Of a DNA stretch of 48,224 nt, positions 40,220-48,224 are shown in pieces; within the stretch, counting starts at the first letter, position 1; each line of letters begins with the position of its first letter. Source of the stretch: Collinsella sp. AM17-1 (GTDB lineage: Bacteria; Actinomycetota; Coriobacteriia; Coriobacteriales; Coriobacteriaceae); the NCBI RefSeq assembly GCF_003470665.1, contig NZ_QRJZ01000018.1:1-48224 (forward strand), given 5' to 3'. A program made the position numbers and the translations under genes. The notes under the pieces are model-generated. The model made no database searches and had not been told where the DNA came from. It was given only the letters and a program-made list of their open reading frames with translations.

Positions 40220-41200
40220 TTACTCGTCCAGAGCGGAAAGGTCGATGCCCAGAGCCTCGGCCATCTCGTCGTTCTTGACGACGACCAGGTCCTTGCTCGA
40301 GAGGTGCTTGATCGGCATATCCTCGGGCTTGGCCTCGCCCTTCAGGATCTTGACGGCCATCTCGCCCGCGGCGTAGCCCAGATCCTCGTAGTTGATGGAG
40401 AGGGTGAACAGGCCACCGGCCATGCACATGCCCTCCTCGCCAGTCACGTAGGGAAGCTTGTTTTCCTTGCAGATCTGGCCCACCTGCGAAGCGCCCGCGG
40501 CGATGGTGTTGTCGGTGGGGGAGTAGAGCGCGTCGACCTTGCCCACGGCGGACTCGACGACGGACTGGATCTCGTTGGAGCTCGAGACGGTGAAGTCGGT
40601 GTACTCCAGGCCCAGCTTGCCGAGTTCCTTCTTGGCGGCCTTGATTTGGACGTCGGAGTTGGACTCGGCGGTGCAGTAGAGCAGACCGACCTTCTTTACA
40701 TCGGGCAGGACCTTCTGCATCATCTCGAGCTGCTCGGCGACCGGGGTGAGGTCGGAGGCACCGGTGACGTTGGTGCCGGGCCTGTCGTTGTCCTGGACCA
40801 GGCCGGAGGCGGCGTAGTCGGTGATGGCGCAGCCCACGATGGGGATATCGGCCGTGGCGCCGGCGGCGGCCTGCGCGGCAGGCGTGGCGATGGCGTAGAT
40901 CAGGTCGACGTTGTCGCCCACAAACTTGTCGGCGATGGACTTACACGTGGACTGGTCGTTCTGGGCGTTCTTCTGGTCGATCTTGACCTTAAGACCGCTC
41001 TTCTTGATGGCCTTGACAAAGCCGTCATTGGCGGCGTCGAGTGCGGAGTGCTCGGTGAGCTGCAGAACGCCGATGGTGTAGTCGAAACCGGCGGCTGCGG
41101 AGCCGGAACCAGAGTTGCCGCCGCATCCGGCAAGCGGGGCCAGTGCGAGCAGACCGGCGGAGACCAGAAGGCTCCTGCGGCTGATGGTGATGTCCTTCAT
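40220..41200 (-). CDS. ABC transporter substrate-binding lipoprotein (COG2984 type)
   Basis: The 326-residue binding protein captures the ligand outside the cell. Its N-terminus has a twin-arginine motif (SRRSLL, Arg8-Arg9) followed by a hydrophobic stretch and a lipobox LAGC with Cys26, so it is probably a Tat-exported lipoprotein. The mature domain has the COG2984 pattern FDYTIGVLQLTEHSALD and NVDLIYAIATPAAQAAA. ATG 41200 has GGGGGTAAC upstream; longer readings lack a site. The ligand may be an aromatic amino acid by family analogy, which is uncertain. No T-box leader was found. Confidence 0.88.
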   Translation of the reverse strand: MKDITISRRSLLVSAGLLALAPLAGCGGNSGSGSAAAGFDYTIGVLQLTEHSALDAANDGFVKAIKKSGLKVKIDQKNAQNDQSTCKSIADKFVGDNVDLIYAIATPAAQAAAGATADIPIVGCAITDYAASGLVQDNDRPGTNVTGASDLTPVAEQLEMMQKVLPDVKKVGLLYCTAESNSDVQIKAAKKELGKLGLEYTDFTVSSSNEIQSVVESAVGKVDALYSPTDNTIAAGASQVGQICKENKLPYVTGEEGMCMAGGLFTLSINYEDLGYAAGEMAVKILKGEAKPEDMPIKHLSSKDLVVVKNDEMAEALGIDLSALDE

Positions 41201-41360
41201 ATCGTTACCCCCAGTATAGAAATGGCTGGAAACACTGCACTCAATCAAAGTGCAAGTGGAACTATAGTAGCGCGGATGTCCATTTTTACAATAACCTGGC
41301 GAGTTTTTTAATACAGAATCGGATGGGCGGTACGGGTAGTCGAATGGGCGGCGAAGGGTC

Positions 41361-42146
41361 CTATGCGGCTGACGAGGTGTCGTCCTCGTCCAGGGCGGCG
41401 AAGAGCTTCTTGCCGTCGAGGAGACGCGTGGTGACGTTTCTCATGCGGCCAATCTCTACGGTACGCAGCGTGTCATCGGCGCCTTGGGTGTCATAGACCG
41501 TTCCCAGCAAATACGAGATGCCGTCTCGTTGCTTGATGGCAAAGGGCCGGAGTGTCATCCGTGCCACTTCGACCTCTCCGCGTGCCGTGACGCTCGAAAT
41601 ATCAAAACTCACCGTGGTTCCGTGGTCGATGGCCTGCTCGATGAGTTCGCAGGCGTCGATACGCTTGATGGGCGCGCGTTTGGCCTTGGTGGATTTGCTG
41701 CTTACGCTTGGAGCGGGCTCGGGTGCATCGAGGTAGCCGCGAACGTCGACACTCGCCATGGCGACCAAGTGCTGCGCCATGCTTTTTCGGATGGCGATGG
41801 GCGTAGAACGGTTGCGCATGACCATGCCGTGGAGCCGGATGATCTCTTCGTCGGTGAGCGGACGGGTCAAGAGCCGATACCCCACGCCGCGTTTGTATTC
41901 AATCTCATATCCGGCATGGCGAAGTGCGGAGATGGCGGTGTAGATGCTGCGCCGCGCCGCCGAGATGGGCATGCGGGCGGGGTCGTCGGGATGGGCGAGG
42001 AGCTCGACCAGCTCGTCGGAAAGCAGTGCTTTGTCCTCGCCGGTGTTCTCGCTCAAGAGCTGCAGGATGCGTACGGCGCGATAGGCTGCCATCGAGGCGG
42101 AGCCCCTGGTCGTGGTCTCGTAGTTTTCAACAACGGCTTCGGTCAT
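41361..42146 (-). CDS. WYL-type transcriptional regulator
   Basis: The 261-residue protein has an N-terminal winged HTH (about 20-95: RAVRILQLLSENTG, RRSIYTAISALRHAGYEIEYKRGVGYRLL) and a C-terminal WYL-like ligand domain (about 165-250: ELIEQAIDHGTTVSFDI, LRPFAIKQRDGISYLLGTVYDT). ATG 42146 or GTG 42155 are both possible. GTTTTCAACAAC occurs both inside the gene's start (42122-42133) and in the upstream gap (about 42260), the second as part of an inverted repeat TTTTCAACA/TGTTGAAAA; it could be an autoregulatory site. Its targets are unknown. Confidence 0.78.
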   Translation of the reverse strand: MTEAVVENYETTTRGSASMAAYRAVRILQLLSENTGEDKALLSDELVELLAHPDDPARMPISAARRSIYTAISALRHAGYEIEYKRGVGYRLLTRPLTDEEIIRLHGMVMRNRSTPIAIRKSMAQHLVAMASVDVRGYLDAPEPAPSVSSKSTKAKRAPIKRIDACELIEQAIDHGTTVSFDISSVTARGEVEVARMTLRPFAIKQRDGISYLLGTVYDTQGADDTLRTVEIGRMRNVTTRLLDGKKLFAALDEDDTSSAA

Positions 42147-42322
42147 AGTGCCCACGTCCTTTCCTTTTTTGGTGATGGCAGACCAGAGCCTAGGGCGCGG
42201 AGCCTGGCCAAGGACGCGTGACGCCTTGGACGGTCGATGGTTGCCGGCAAACGGCGGGTCGAGTTTTCAACAACCCTGCCTTACTGACCAAAACCTTGCC
42301 AAAAGCTTGACGGATGCTGTTG

Positions 42323-42358
42323 AAAAAAGCGCCTCTCGGCCGATGTCGAGAGGCGCTT
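42323..42358 (-). terminator. Terminator of asnS
   Basis: AAGCGCCTCTCG (42327-42338) pairs with CGAGAGGCGCTT (42347-42358), followed on the minus strand by TTTTTT. The rest of 42156-42403 holds only the inverted repeat described for the WYL regulator. Confidence 0.9.
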
Positions 42359-42403
42359 GTGCGATGAGTGTTGCGCGTGGCGACGCGAGCTAGTGCCCGA
42401 CGA

Positions 42404-43807
42404 TTAGAAGTCGGCGTTGCCCACGGTGCGCGGGTGCGGCAGGACGTCGCGGATGTTGCCCACGCCGGTGAGGTACATCACCAAGCGCTCGAAGCCCAGA
42501 CCGTAGCCGGCGTGCTTGCAGGAACCGTAGCGGCGCAGGTCAAGGTAGTACTTGTACTGCTCGGGATTCATGCCCAGGTCCTTGATGCGGGCCTCGAGCA
42601 GATCCAGGCGCTCCTCGCGCTGGGAGCCGCCGATAATCTCGCCAATACCGGGAACCAGACAGTCGGCGGCGGCGACGGTCTTGCCGTCCTCGTTCATGCG
42701 CATGTAGAACGCCTTGATCTCGGCCGGGTAGTCGGTTACGAAGGTCGGGCGCTTAAAGTGCTCCTCGGTTAGGAAGCGCTCGTGCTCGGTCTGCAGGTCG
42801 ATGCCCCAGCTCACGGGATAGTCAAACTTGTGACCGGCGGCGACGGCCTGCTCCAGGATCTCGACGGCCTCGGTATAGGTGACGCGGGCAAAGTCGGAGT
42901 TGGCGACATGGTCCAGGCGCTCGAGCAGACCCTTGTCCACAAACTTGTTGAGCATATTGAGCTCGTCGGGGCAGGTTGCCATGACGTCCTTGAGGACATA
43001 CTTGAGCATGGCTTCGGCGTTATCCATGTAGTCGTTCAGATCGGCAAATGCCATCTCGGGCTCGATCATCCAAAACTCGGCGGCGTGGCGCGTGGTGTTG
43101 GAGTTTTCGGCACGGAAGGTGGGGCCAAAGGTGTACACGTCGCCAAAGGCCATGGCAAAGTTCTCGGCATTGAGCTGGCCGGACACGGTGAGGCTCGCAT
43201 GCTTGCCAAAGAAGTCCTGGCTCCAGTCGACCTCGCCGGACTCGGTGAGGGGCGGGTTTTTGGGGTCGAGCGTGGTCACGCGGAACATCTCGCCGGCGCC
43301 CTCGCAGTCACTCGTGGTGATGATGGGAGTGTTGACGTAGACAAAGCCCTGCTCCTGGAAGAAGCGGTGGATAGCGGCAGCCGCGACAGAGCGGATGCGG
43401 AACACGGCGCGGAACAGGTTGGTGCGCGGGCGCAGGTGCTGCTGGGTGCGCAGGAACTCGACGGTTGCGCGCTTCTTCTGCAGCGGGTAATCCGGAGCGC
43501 TCGTGCCCTCGACCTCGATGGAGGTGGCAGAAAGCTCGAAGGGCTGGGGCGCATCGGGGGTCAGCTTGACGGTGCCGGTGCAAATGAGTGCGGCCGAGAC
43601 GTTTTGGTGGGCGATCTCGTCGTAGTTGTCGAGTGCCTCGCGGTTCATGACGACCTGCAGGTCGCGGAAGCAGCTGCCGTCGTTGAGCGTAACAAAGCCA
43701 AAGTTCTTCATGTCGCGGACGGACTTGACCCAGCCGGCGACGGTGACGGTCTGGCCGCCGAGCGACTCGGCATCGGCATAGAGCTGCGCGATTTTGGTGC
43801 GGTTCAC
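42404..43807 (-). CDS. asnS: Asparaginyl-tRNA synthetase
   Basis: AsnRS charges tRNA-Asn directly. The 467-residue class IIb enzyme has the OB-fold anticodon domain ([20 protein letters not shown]), motif 2 ([19 protein letters not shown]) and motif 3 ([15 protein letters not shown]). The Asn-specific, shorter insert separates it from AspRS. GTG 43807 is preferred because GGGAGG lies four bases upstream; ATG codons at 43819 and 43843 lack sites. A strong terminator follows. Confidence 0.93.
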   Translation of the reverse strand: MNRTKIAQLYADAESLGGQTVTVAGWVKSVRDMKNFGFVTLNDGSCFRDLQVVMNREALDNYDEIAHQNVSAALICTGTVKLTPDAPQPFELSATSIEVEGTSAPDYPLQKKRATVEFLRTQQHLRPRTNLFRAVFRIRSVAAAAIHRFFQEQGFVYVNTPIITTSDCEGAGEMFRVTTLDPKNPPLTESGEVDWSQDFFGKHASLTVSGQLNAENFAMAFGDVYTFGPTFRAENSNTTRHAAEFWMIEPEMAFADLNDYMDNAEAMLKYVLKDVMATCPDELNMLNKFVDKGLLERLDHVANSDFARVTYTEAVEILEQAVAAGHKFDYPVSWGIDLQTEHERFLTEEHFKRPTFVTDYPAEIKAFYMRMNEDGKTVAAADCLVPGIGEIIGGSQREERLDLLEARIKDLGMNPEQYKYYLDLRRYGSCKHAGYGLGFERLVMYLTGVGNIRDVLPHPRTVGNADF

Positions 43808-43915
43808 GTATCCTCCCATAACGGTTGAATGATAGTTATCCATACAGTTCGATATTCTAGCAGCTCGGCTCATTTGGGCTATACAGATAAGGCATTGGCG
43901 GGATGGTTTTTCAAA

Positions 43916-43951
43916 CGAAAAGCGCCCGCGGCCAAATGGTCGCGGGCGCTT
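43916..43951 (-). terminator. Terminator of the EIIA gene
   Basis: AAGCGCCCGCG (43920-43930) pairs with CGCGGGCGCTT (43941-43951), followed on the minus strand by TTTTC. Confidence 0.9.
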
Positions 43952-43988
43952 GACGAGGTGCCTTTTGGCTGTGTGGCGCGGGGCCTTG

Positions 43989-44552
43989 CTACTTGGTCTT
44001 GGCTACCAGCAGCGGGTCGCCCAGCTTGACGAGCGGGTTGCCGCCGATAAGCGTACCGGACTCGCCGACATGGTCGATGCTCTTGAGGCGGTCGAGCTCG
44101 GAGACGATGACGGTCACGATGTCCTCGTGGCCGGCGGCCTTAATGGCGTCGCGGTCGAAGCTGATGAGCGGCTGGCCGGCCTTGACCTCATCGCCCATCT
44201 CAACAAAGCGGGCAAAACCCTTGCCGTTCATTTCCACGGTGCCCAGGCCAACATGGATGAACACGCGAAGACCGTCCTCGGTGATCATGCCGATGGAGTG
44301 GTTGGTGACGGTGGTGGCGCCGATGCGGCCGTTGGCGGGCGCATAGATGGTGCCGGTGATGGGCTCGATGCCGTAGCCCTGACCGAGCATGCCCGAGGCG
44401 ATGGTCTCGTCGGGGACCTCGTCCAGGTTGACGAGCACGCCGTTGACGGGGGCATAGATGACGCCTTCGCGGGTGGCGAAGCTTGCTGCGGGCGGAACGG
44501 ACGCCTCGCCCGTCGAGGTGAAGGTGGACTTAAGCGAATCGAGCAGACCCAT
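43989..44552 (-). CDS. Free-standing PTS EIIA component, glucose type
   Basis: The 187-residue cytoplasmic protein is a single EIIA-Glc domain with a short N-terminal tail. The two active-site histidines are His85 (VTNHSIGM) and His100 ([16 protein letters not shown]), the second being the phosphorylated one. It passes phosphate from HPr to EIIB. In this window the beta-glucoside EIIBC at 22009-23409 lacks its own EIIA, so this is the natural partner; it could serve other permeases too. GGAGG precedes ATG 44552. It is monocistronic with its own terminator. Confidence 0.92.
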   Translation of the reverse strand: MGLLDSLKSTFTSTGEASVPPAASFATREGVIYAPVNGVLVNLDEVPDETIASGMLGQGYGIEPITGTIYAPANGRIGATTVTNHSIGMITEDGLRVFIHVGLGTVEMNGKGFARFVEMGDEVKAGQPLISFDRDAIKAAGHEDIVTVIVSELDRLKSIDHVGESGTLIGGNPLVKLGDPLLVAKTK

Positions 44553-44799
44553 AGTTGCCTCCAACGTATCAAGCGCGCATATGGCACGCGTGTAATGAAG
44601 CCGGAAACGTTTCGTATGTGTTTCCCGGCACGGTCAGCGCTCCTATTTTACGCTGTGAAACGATAGCGCTGAGCTGGGATTATGTGATATATCAGTTGAA
44701 GGTGAACTTATTGCGGGAGTGTTTCTGCGCCCTGGGCCCAACTGGGGTACGCTTGAGAGCGGAAAAATAGTGCGCACGAATTGCGCGAAGGGAGCACAT

Positions 44800-45702
44800 A
44801 TGATTGTCGAGAACCATGCGCTGTGGGGCGAGGAGCCGACCGAGGATTATCCGGCGACGTTTACGTATCTGGGTGCCGAGCCGCTGCCCGACAAGCCCAA
44901 TGGCCGCCGCCCCGCGGTGATCATCTGCGGCGGAGGCGGGTTTACGCATATCGCTCCGCACGAGCAGGATCCCGTGGCGTTTGCGTTTTTGGATCACGGT
45001 TACCAGGCCTTTGTGCTCAACTATGTGACGAGTGGCACGGGTGACGTGAGTTTTCCGCACCCGCAGGCGGACCTCGCCAAGATGGTCGCTACCGTGCGCG
45101 CCAACGCCGACGAGTGGCATGTCGATCCCAGGCGCGTGTGCATCGTGGGCTTCTCGGCGGGCGGCATGATTTGCGCTTCGCTGGCAACGCAATGGAAGAC
45201 TGGTCCCTTCGCGGGCCTGGCAGGGGCGCGCGCGGACGACATTCGTCCCGATGCCGTGGTGCTAGGTTATCCATTGCTCGACTTTGCCTATGTGCGCGAC
45301 ATGCAGACGCGCGATCCGCGCATTGACTTGCGTGTGCCCAAGACGGGCGGCAAGACGGGGCGCGATCTTCTCAACGACTACCTGTCGATGGTGACGGGTG
45401 GCGAGGCAACTGACGAGCATTTGGCTGATATCTGCCCCACCACGCATGTTTCGCGTCAGATGCCGCCGACCTTTGTGTGGGGCGTGTCCGACGACAAGAC
45501 GGCGCCGATCGCGCAGGTCTATCCGTTTGCGCAGCGCATGGCCGAGGAGGGCGTCGCTTGCGAGATGCACGTCTTTGACCAGGGCGGTCACGGCCTTTCG
45601 CTCGGCAACGCCAACACCGCGGTCGACAACGAGGACAAGCAGGTGGCAGTCCGTCCTTGGATCCGCCTGGCCTTCCGTTTCCTGGAGCGCCACGGGTTTT
45701 AG
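44800..45702 (+). CDS. Alpha/beta hydrolase (esterase, BD-FAE/acetylxylan esterase-like)
   Basis: The 300-residue cytoplasmic hydrolase has the oxyanion loop PAVIICGGGGF (about 38-48), nucleophile Ser119 in GFSAGGM, an Asp in VWGVSDDKTAP and the His in DQGGHGLSLG (about 281). This is the fold of small acyl esterases acting on sugar or xylan acetates. No signal peptide is present. GGGAG precedes ATG 44800. The stop TAG is the first part of structured element copy 3. The natural substrate is unknown. Confidence 0.85.
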   Translation: MIVENHALWGEEPTEDYPATFTYLGAEPLPDKPNGRRPAVIICGGGGFTHIAPHEQDPVAFAFLDHGYQAFVLNYVTSGTGDVSFPHPQADLAKMVATVRANADEWHVDPRRVCIVGFSAGGMICASLATQWKTGPFAGLAGARADDIRPDAVVLGYPLLDFAYVRDMQTRDPRIDLRVPKTGGKTGRDLLNDYLSMVTGGEATDEHLADICPTTHVSRQMPPTFVWGVSDDKTAPIAQVYPFAQRMAEEGVACEMHVFDQGGHGLSLGNANTAVDNEDKQVAVRPWIRLAFRFLERHGF

Positions 45703-45919
45703 TTACGGCGTTTTGCCAAACGCCGTAACCGCATGACGCTGCAAGCCCGCCAGAGCGGCAATCTGCCTTTCAACTTCGGCGGCATGACCAGAAGGTCAAT
45801 GCCGCCTCGTTTCAAGGCACCTTGCTCGCCCTGGCGGGCTTTCGCTGTCTGCGCCAAAACATCGGCGTTGTCTTGGCTGCCAAAAGAATGATCCCTCGGG
45901 GACGGAGGAAAATGGATCA
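45702..45919 (+). repeat. Structured repeat element, copy 3 (after the hydrolase)
   Basis: Hairpin A has perfect 12-bp arms (45702-45713, 45718-45729), its first base being the last base of the stop codon. The outer stem is GCCCGCCAG/CTGGCGGGC (45745-45753, 45831-45839). Stem B is GCAA-TC-TGCCTT (45758-45769) against AAGGCA-CC-TTGC (45814-45825). Hairpin C is GGCGGCAT-GACC, loop AGAA, GGTC, bulged A, ATGCCGCC (45778-45806). The tail has GCCAA/TTGGC (45853-45877) and TGATCC/GGATCA around GGGGACGG. Stem sequences differ from copy 1 but the joints TCAACTTC and TCGTTTC are identical. Bases 45920-45974 show nothing else. Confidence 0.82.
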
Positions 45920-45974
45920 GTTTGGGCGGTGCTGGCGTCAAGGTTTAAGACCGATGTCGTCCCTTGTTGCTTTC

Positions 45975-46625
45975 CTACCAAACGGTGAACTGGGCGTTCT
46001 CCGTGTTCCAATGGACATCGCGAACGTAGTCTCGCACGGCCGTCGCATCTCGTGCTTCGAACAACTCAAGAATATGAGCATGTTCGCTGTTGGCTTTATT
46101 GAGCAGTTTGCAAGCCGTCTCTTGGTCGACAGTCTCGTAATCGCGCTTGATAAAGCAGCGCTCGAGTTGCGAGATCATGTCGCGCAGACGGTCGTTGCCG
46201 CAGCGGTTGAAGTACGTAAGGTGAAAGTCTCGCTGAATATCGTCGTACTTACGGATGAGGCCGCCTTGGATCGCAAGGTCCATGGACCCAACCAAAAACT
46301 TCAGCTGCATGATGTCCTCGTCGGTTAGGAGAGGGCAGGCGAGGTATGCCGCCTGCCCGTCGAGAGGCCCCATAATCTCAAAGACTTCAACGGCGTTTTG
46401 CTGATCGAACCCTCGGACGCGGAATCCGCGGCGGGGGAGATTGTCCAGATAGCCGTCGCTTGCCAGCTGGATGAGCGCCTCGCGAACCGGCGTGCGCGAC
46501 ACGCCCATGGCATCGCAGATCGCCTGCTCGCTCACGCGGTCGCCGGCCGAAAGCTCGCCGGCGTCTATGCGACTCGAAATATAGTCGTATACATGATCCT
46601 TCAAGGGTCTTCGGAGCGTTTCCAT
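45975..46625 (-). CDS. GntR-family (FadR/FCD) transcriptional regulator
   Basis: The 216-residue protein has a winged HTH (RISAGELSAGDRVSEQAICDAMGVSRTPVREAL region, residues about 19-52, with the classic SRTPVREAL) and a C-terminal FCD ligand domain rich in helices (FEIMGPLDGQAAYLA, DFHLTYFNRCGN, HAHILELFEARD). FCD proteins use His/Asp to hold a metal and a carboxylate ligand. It is divergent from the dimethylargininase-like gene, and a perfect ATTGTATACAAT palindrome lies between them. It probably represses the argininase/transporter unit, with arginine- or citrulline-related ligands possible. Confidence 0.85.
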   Translation of the reverse strand: METLRRPLKDHVYDYISSRIDAGELSAGDRVSEQAICDAMGVSRTPVREALIQLASDGYLDNLPRRGFRVRGFDQQNAVEVFEIMGPLDGQAAYLACPLLTDEDIMQLKFLVGSMDLAIQGGLIRKYDDIQRDFHLTYFNRCGNDRLRDMISQLERCFIKRDYETVDQETACKLLNKANSEHAHILELFEARDATAVRDYVRDVHWNTENAQFTVW

Positions 46626-46771
46626 GAGCTTATATTCCTCAACTGTATATTTTCAAAAATAAATACGTTTCGCCTGAATAGGCTAATTGAATTATAGAAC
46701 GACCAGTTAAATCGCGCTACCAAACCAGAAGAAGCAATAATACGCTTACCGAGAAATATCTACCGTTCATG

Positions 46772-46783
46772 ATTGTATACAAT
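46772..46783. promoter_or_regulatory. GntR/FCD operator
   Basis: ATTGTATACAAT is a perfect 12-bp palindrome of the type bound by FCD-class GntR proteins. A partial copy (CTGTATATTTTC) lies close to the regulator's own start. The surrounding 46626-46860 is A+T rich and otherwise empty. Confidence 0.65.
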
Positions 46784-46879
46784 ATACAAAACAGTAAAGA
46801 CACCCTAAGATAAAGCCATCGGAAGGAAGGCGGGCGCAAGGAAGTCCGCTCTCTGCTAAGAGGTCCAAGGAGGATCATC

Positions 46880-47656
46880 ATGACTAAGTTCAGCCACGTC
46901 ATCATCCGTCGTCCCGGCAAGTCCCTGAGCAATGGCATCACGAGCGCTCCCGAGCTTGGCCAGCCCATCTACGAGCGCGCCATCGAGGAGCACTACGATT
47001 ACGAGCATGCGCTCGAGCAGTGTGGCGTTGACGTGTCGGTGCTGCCGGCGCTTGAGCAGTATCCCGACAGCTGCTTTGTCGAGGATCCGGCCGTTATCAC
47101 TCGCTGCGGCGCCATCATTACCAACCCCGGCGCCGACAGTCGTAATGGCGAGAAGGACGAAATCGAGCCGGTCGTCCGTCGCTTCTTTGACGACGAACAT
47201 GTCAAGCACATCGTTTCCCCCGGCACGCTCGACGGCGGCGACGTCATGATGGTCGGCGACCACTTCTACGTCGGTCGCTCTGCTCGCACCAACGAAGAGG
47301 GTATCCGCCAGTTCTGCGAGATTCTCGAGGGCTGGGGCCTCGAGGGCTCCGAGGTGCCTCTGGAGGAGGTCCTGCACCTCAAGACGGGCGTCAACTACAT
47401 CGAGGACAACAACATGCTCGTCTCCGGTGAGTTCATCGATAAGCCCGACTTTGCCCAGTACAACAAGATCGTCGTGCCCGAGGACGAGGCTTACGGCGCC
47501 AATTGCATCTGGGTCAACGGTACAGTCATCGTTGCCGAGGGCTATCCGACCGTGCTCAAGGCCGTGCAGGATCTGGGCTACAAGACGCTCGTTGTCGATA
47601 CCTCCGAGTACCGCAAGGTCGACGGCGGCCTCTCCTGCCTGTCGCTGCGCTTCTAA
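46880..47656 (+). CDS. Dimethylargininase-like amidinohydrolase (arginine deiminase superfamily)
   Basis: The 258-residue enzyme matches dimethylarginine dimethylaminohydrolases, which convert methylated arginines to citrulline and amines. Motifs in order: PDSCFVEDPAVI (about 61-72), TLDGGDVMMVGDHFYVG (about 114-130), HLKTGVNYI with the catalytic His and the C-terminal GGLSCLSLRF with catalytic Cys253. AAGGAGG precedes the ATG. It faces a GntR regulator and is followed by an APC-type transporter, which suggests an arginine-derivative uptake and degradation unit. Some family members act on other guanidino compounds. Confidence 0.85.
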   Translation: MTKFSHVIIRRPGKSLSNGITSAPELGQPIYERAIEEHYDYEHALEQCGVDVSVLPALEQYPDSCFVEDPAVITRCGAIITNPGADSRNGEKDEIEPVVRRFFDDEHVKHIVSPGTLDGGDVMMVGDHFYVGRSARTNEEGIRQFCEILEGWGLEGSEVPLEEVLHLKTGVNYIEDNNMLVSGEFIDKPDFAQYNKIVVPEDEAYGANCIWVNGTVIVAEGYPTVLKAVQDLGYKTLVVDTSEYRKVDGGLSCLSLRF

Positions 47657-47689
47657 TACGGTCGCTGTACTAGCTTAATGATCGCTTGA

Positions 47690-47732
47690 CCGATGGCCCG
47701 GCACCCGATTCGGGCGTCTGGGCCATCTTTGT
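47690..47732 (+). terminator. Terminator after the dimethylargininase-like gene
   Basis: GATGGCCC pairs with GGGCCATC with an inner CCCGA/TCGGG hairpin, followed by TTT. Partial read-through into the transporter is possible. Confidence 0.75.
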
Positions 47733-47763
47733 GCGGTCGCTTGATGGAGGGGGTGCACATAGA

Positions 47764-48224
47764 ATGGCCTCTAAAACTTGTAACGACGAGATGATCGACC
47801 CCAATGGTCTGGATCTCTTCCGTCTGACTATGATGGTCATCACCGCGAGCATTTGCGGCGGTATCTTTTCGCTTGCCGGTGATATGGCAGCAGGCGGAGC
47901 CAATACCGGCGCGGTTATTGTCTCGTGGGGAATTTGCTTTATCGGCGTCTTTGCGCTGATGATGGTGTTCAACGGTCTGTCTCAGGCTCGCCCCGACCTG
48001 ACCGGCGGCATCTATGCATATGCTGCGGCTGGCTTTGGCGATTACATTGGATTCAACTCCGCTTGGGGCTACTGGATCAGCGCGTGCCTTTCCAACGTGA
48101 GCTTTGCGCTCTTGCTGTTTAGCGCGCTGGGCTATTTCTTCCCTGCGTTTGGCACGGGCAATAATCTACTTTGGGACTGCGGACGATTTCTTGGACCGCT
48201 ACGCGGCCCTTCCCAGCGCGGCGC
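47764..48224 (+). CDS. APC-family amino-acid permease, arginine/ornithine antiporter-like (5' part)
   Basis: The gene is cut by the window end; about 153 residues are visible. Three to four membrane segments start at about residue 20, with the APC signature ITASICGGIFSL and the loop ARPDLTGGIYAYAAAGFGDYIGFNSAWGYW typical of ArcD-like arginine/ornithine antiporters (described as positions about 75-104). GGAGGGGG precedes ATG 47764. Next to an arginine-derivative hydrolase it likely imports the substrate or exchanges it for a product. The last 17 or so residues (after GNNLL) do not look like a membrane protein, so the window end may contain a frame error or sequence join. Confidence 0.82.
   Translation, partial: MASKTCNDEMIDPNGLDLFRLTMMVITASICGGIFSLAGDMAAGGANTGAVIVSWGICFIGVFALMMVFNGLSQARPDLTGGIYAYAAAGFGDYIGFNSAWGYWISACLSNVSFALLLFSALGYFFPAFGTGNNLLWDCGRFLGPLRGPSQRG

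Noticed and set aside
41201..41360. T-box leader upstream of the ABC importer
   Set aside because: The conserved T-box sequence (TGGNACCGCG-like) and stem I features are absent.

Overview
The window is a high-GC bacterial chromosome segment that reads as Coriobacteriia, most likely Collinsella or a close relative. This is inferred from GC-rich codon use, good Shine-Dalgarno sites, the MEP isoprenoid genes ispD/ispE/ispF, DisA, a ClpC unfoldase, an L33 with four cysteines and many sugar-PTS and amino-acid transport genes. It is ordinary chromosome with small accessory patches (two toxin-antitoxin pairs, one beta-glucoside island, one decayed leucine operon) and an unusually rich set of palindromic repeats in the gaps.

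Layout. 1-4.5 kb: veg, ispE, tRNA-Pro, tatA, greA, lysS. 4.8-12.7 kb: ThrE-type exporter, DUF2798 membrane protein, clpC, a RelB/DinJ-PIN toxin-antitoxin pair, pepD. 12.9-15.5 kb, minus strand: a HipA/HipB pair with its operator, then mntP under a yybP-ykoY manganese riboswitch. 15.7-21.2 kb: disA-ispD-ispF-cysS, then rlmB and a YacP-type NYN nuclease. 21.4-26 kb: tRNA-Thr, a repeat-rich gap, a beta-glucoside PTS/6-phospho-beta-glucosidase operon on the minus strand and a divergent RpiR regulator. 26.2-30.6 kb: the translation block tRNA-Tyr/Thr/Met, tuf, rpmG, tRNA-Trp, secE, nusG, rplK, rplA. 30.8-32.2 kb: an intact leucine-rich leader peptide and attenuator in front of a leuA-leuB deletion remnant. 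32.6-38 kb, minus strand: ECF sigma factor with DUF4179 partner, a phosphoesterase coupled to a ParB-like/BMP fusion protein, MscS. 38.3-44.6 kb, minus strand: a COG2984/COG4120/COG1101-type ABC importer, a WYL-type regulator, asnS, and a free-standing EIIA-Glc-type protein that could serve the PTS, which has no EIIA of its own. 44.8-48.2 kb: alpha/beta hydrolase, GntR regulator, dimethylargininase-like enzyme and the start of an APC amino-acid transporter.

The most unusual material is non-coding. (1) Two loci (21586-21720 and 32267-32401) carry the same 135-bp architecture: four 15-bp repeats in alternating orientation, each separated by exactly 25 bp. (2) Three copies of a large structured element lie just after stop codons (4500-4708, 19431-19533, 45702-45919); their stems keep pairing although the sequence differs, around a conserved GACC-loop-GGTC hairpin. 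(3) A REP-like hairpin family shares a GGGGAC core (CTGTCCCC on the other strand) with variable but self-complementary arms. (4) A leucine attenuator leader with four CTA codons has outlived the operon it served. (5) A cytoplasmic ParB-like domain is fused to a BMP nucleoside-binding domain and translationally coupled to a phosphoesterase; its function is unknown. All calls come from reading the sequence; no database search was run.
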